The notes under the pieces: generated by a model
Seen by the model: only the letters and a program-made list of their open reading frames with translations
Told to the model about the DNA's origin: nothing
Database searches by the model: none
Assembly: GCA_011049795.1 (NCBI GenBank)
Contig: DRHD01000321.1
Coordinates: 1-6,753 of the forward strand
Direction of reading: 5' to 3'
From: Porticoccus sp.
GTDB taxonomy: Bacteria; Pseudomonadota; Gammaproteobacteria; Pseudomonadales; Porticoccaceae
Length of the DNA stretch: 6,753 nucleotides
Program-made: the position numbers and the translations under genes
Shown: one piece after another, positions 6,735 to 6,753 of the stretch
Layout of the letters: the number at the start of each line of letters is the position of its first letter
Numbering within the stretch: the stretch's first letter is position 1

Positions 6735-6753
6735 CTGTCTCTTATACACATCT
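6735..6753. other. Tn5 mosaic end / Nextera adapter at contig end (artefact)
   Basis: CTGTCTCTTATACACATCT is the exact 19-base Tn5 mosaic-end sequence used in transposase-based library kits, and it ends flush with the window. It is read-through adapter, not host sequence or a resident transposon. Confidence 0.95.

Noticed and set aside
6453..6749. 98-codon frame on the - strand beginning MYKRQ
   Set aside because: Its start lies in the Tn5 adapter and the rest is the sensor leader and the sensor gene read in another frame. It is an artefact.

Overview
The window looks like a contig end from a Gram-negative bacterium, most likely a gammaproteobacterium. The evidence is signal peptides and a lipobox, an outer-membrane beta-barrel protein ending in phenylalanine, a membrane-bound diguanylate cyclase, and moderate base composition with AT-rich intergenic stretches. 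I cannot name the genus. The last 19 bases (6735-6753) match the Tn5/Nextera mosaic-end adapter, so they are library sequence and not genome, and the true sequence stops at about 6734.

Layout. Bases 1-1019 hold the 3' end of a large secreted, cysteine-rich surface protein (Ig-like, HYR-like and 'LWPP' modules). Bases 1123-1572 encode a small fibronectin type III lipoprotein whose C-terminus seems cut by a frameshift, with a hairpin terminator just beyond it (1591-1611). About 550 bases without a convincing gene follow. They end in an AT-rich leader with a perfect 6+6 inverted repeat directly upstream of a consensus TATAAT.

This leader precedes a compact three-gene unit on the + strand: a half-length PstS-like periplasmic binding protein (2144-2632), a beta-barrel outer-membrane protein (2598-3866, overlapping the first gene by 35 nt), and a diguanylate cyclase with a large periplasmic sensor domain (3888-5570). 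The spacing suggests one transcript. The likeliest reading is an envelope-sensing module: the barrel passes or senses a solute, the small binding protein captures or reports it, and the cyclase turns the signal into cyclic-di-GMP. This coupling is inferred from gene order and is not proven.

The right end is decayed and lies on the - strand. The first ~120 codons of a membrane sensor (chemoreceptor-like) gene run directly into the C-terminal ~160 codons of an enoyl-CoA hydratase/isomerase gene. The hydratase remnant carries three separate one-base deletions. The sensor lacks its 3' part and the hydratase its 5' part in the same orientation, which is what a single internal deletion would leave. 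The short gaps at 5571-5741 and 6584-6734 hold no gene or clear signal that I can support.
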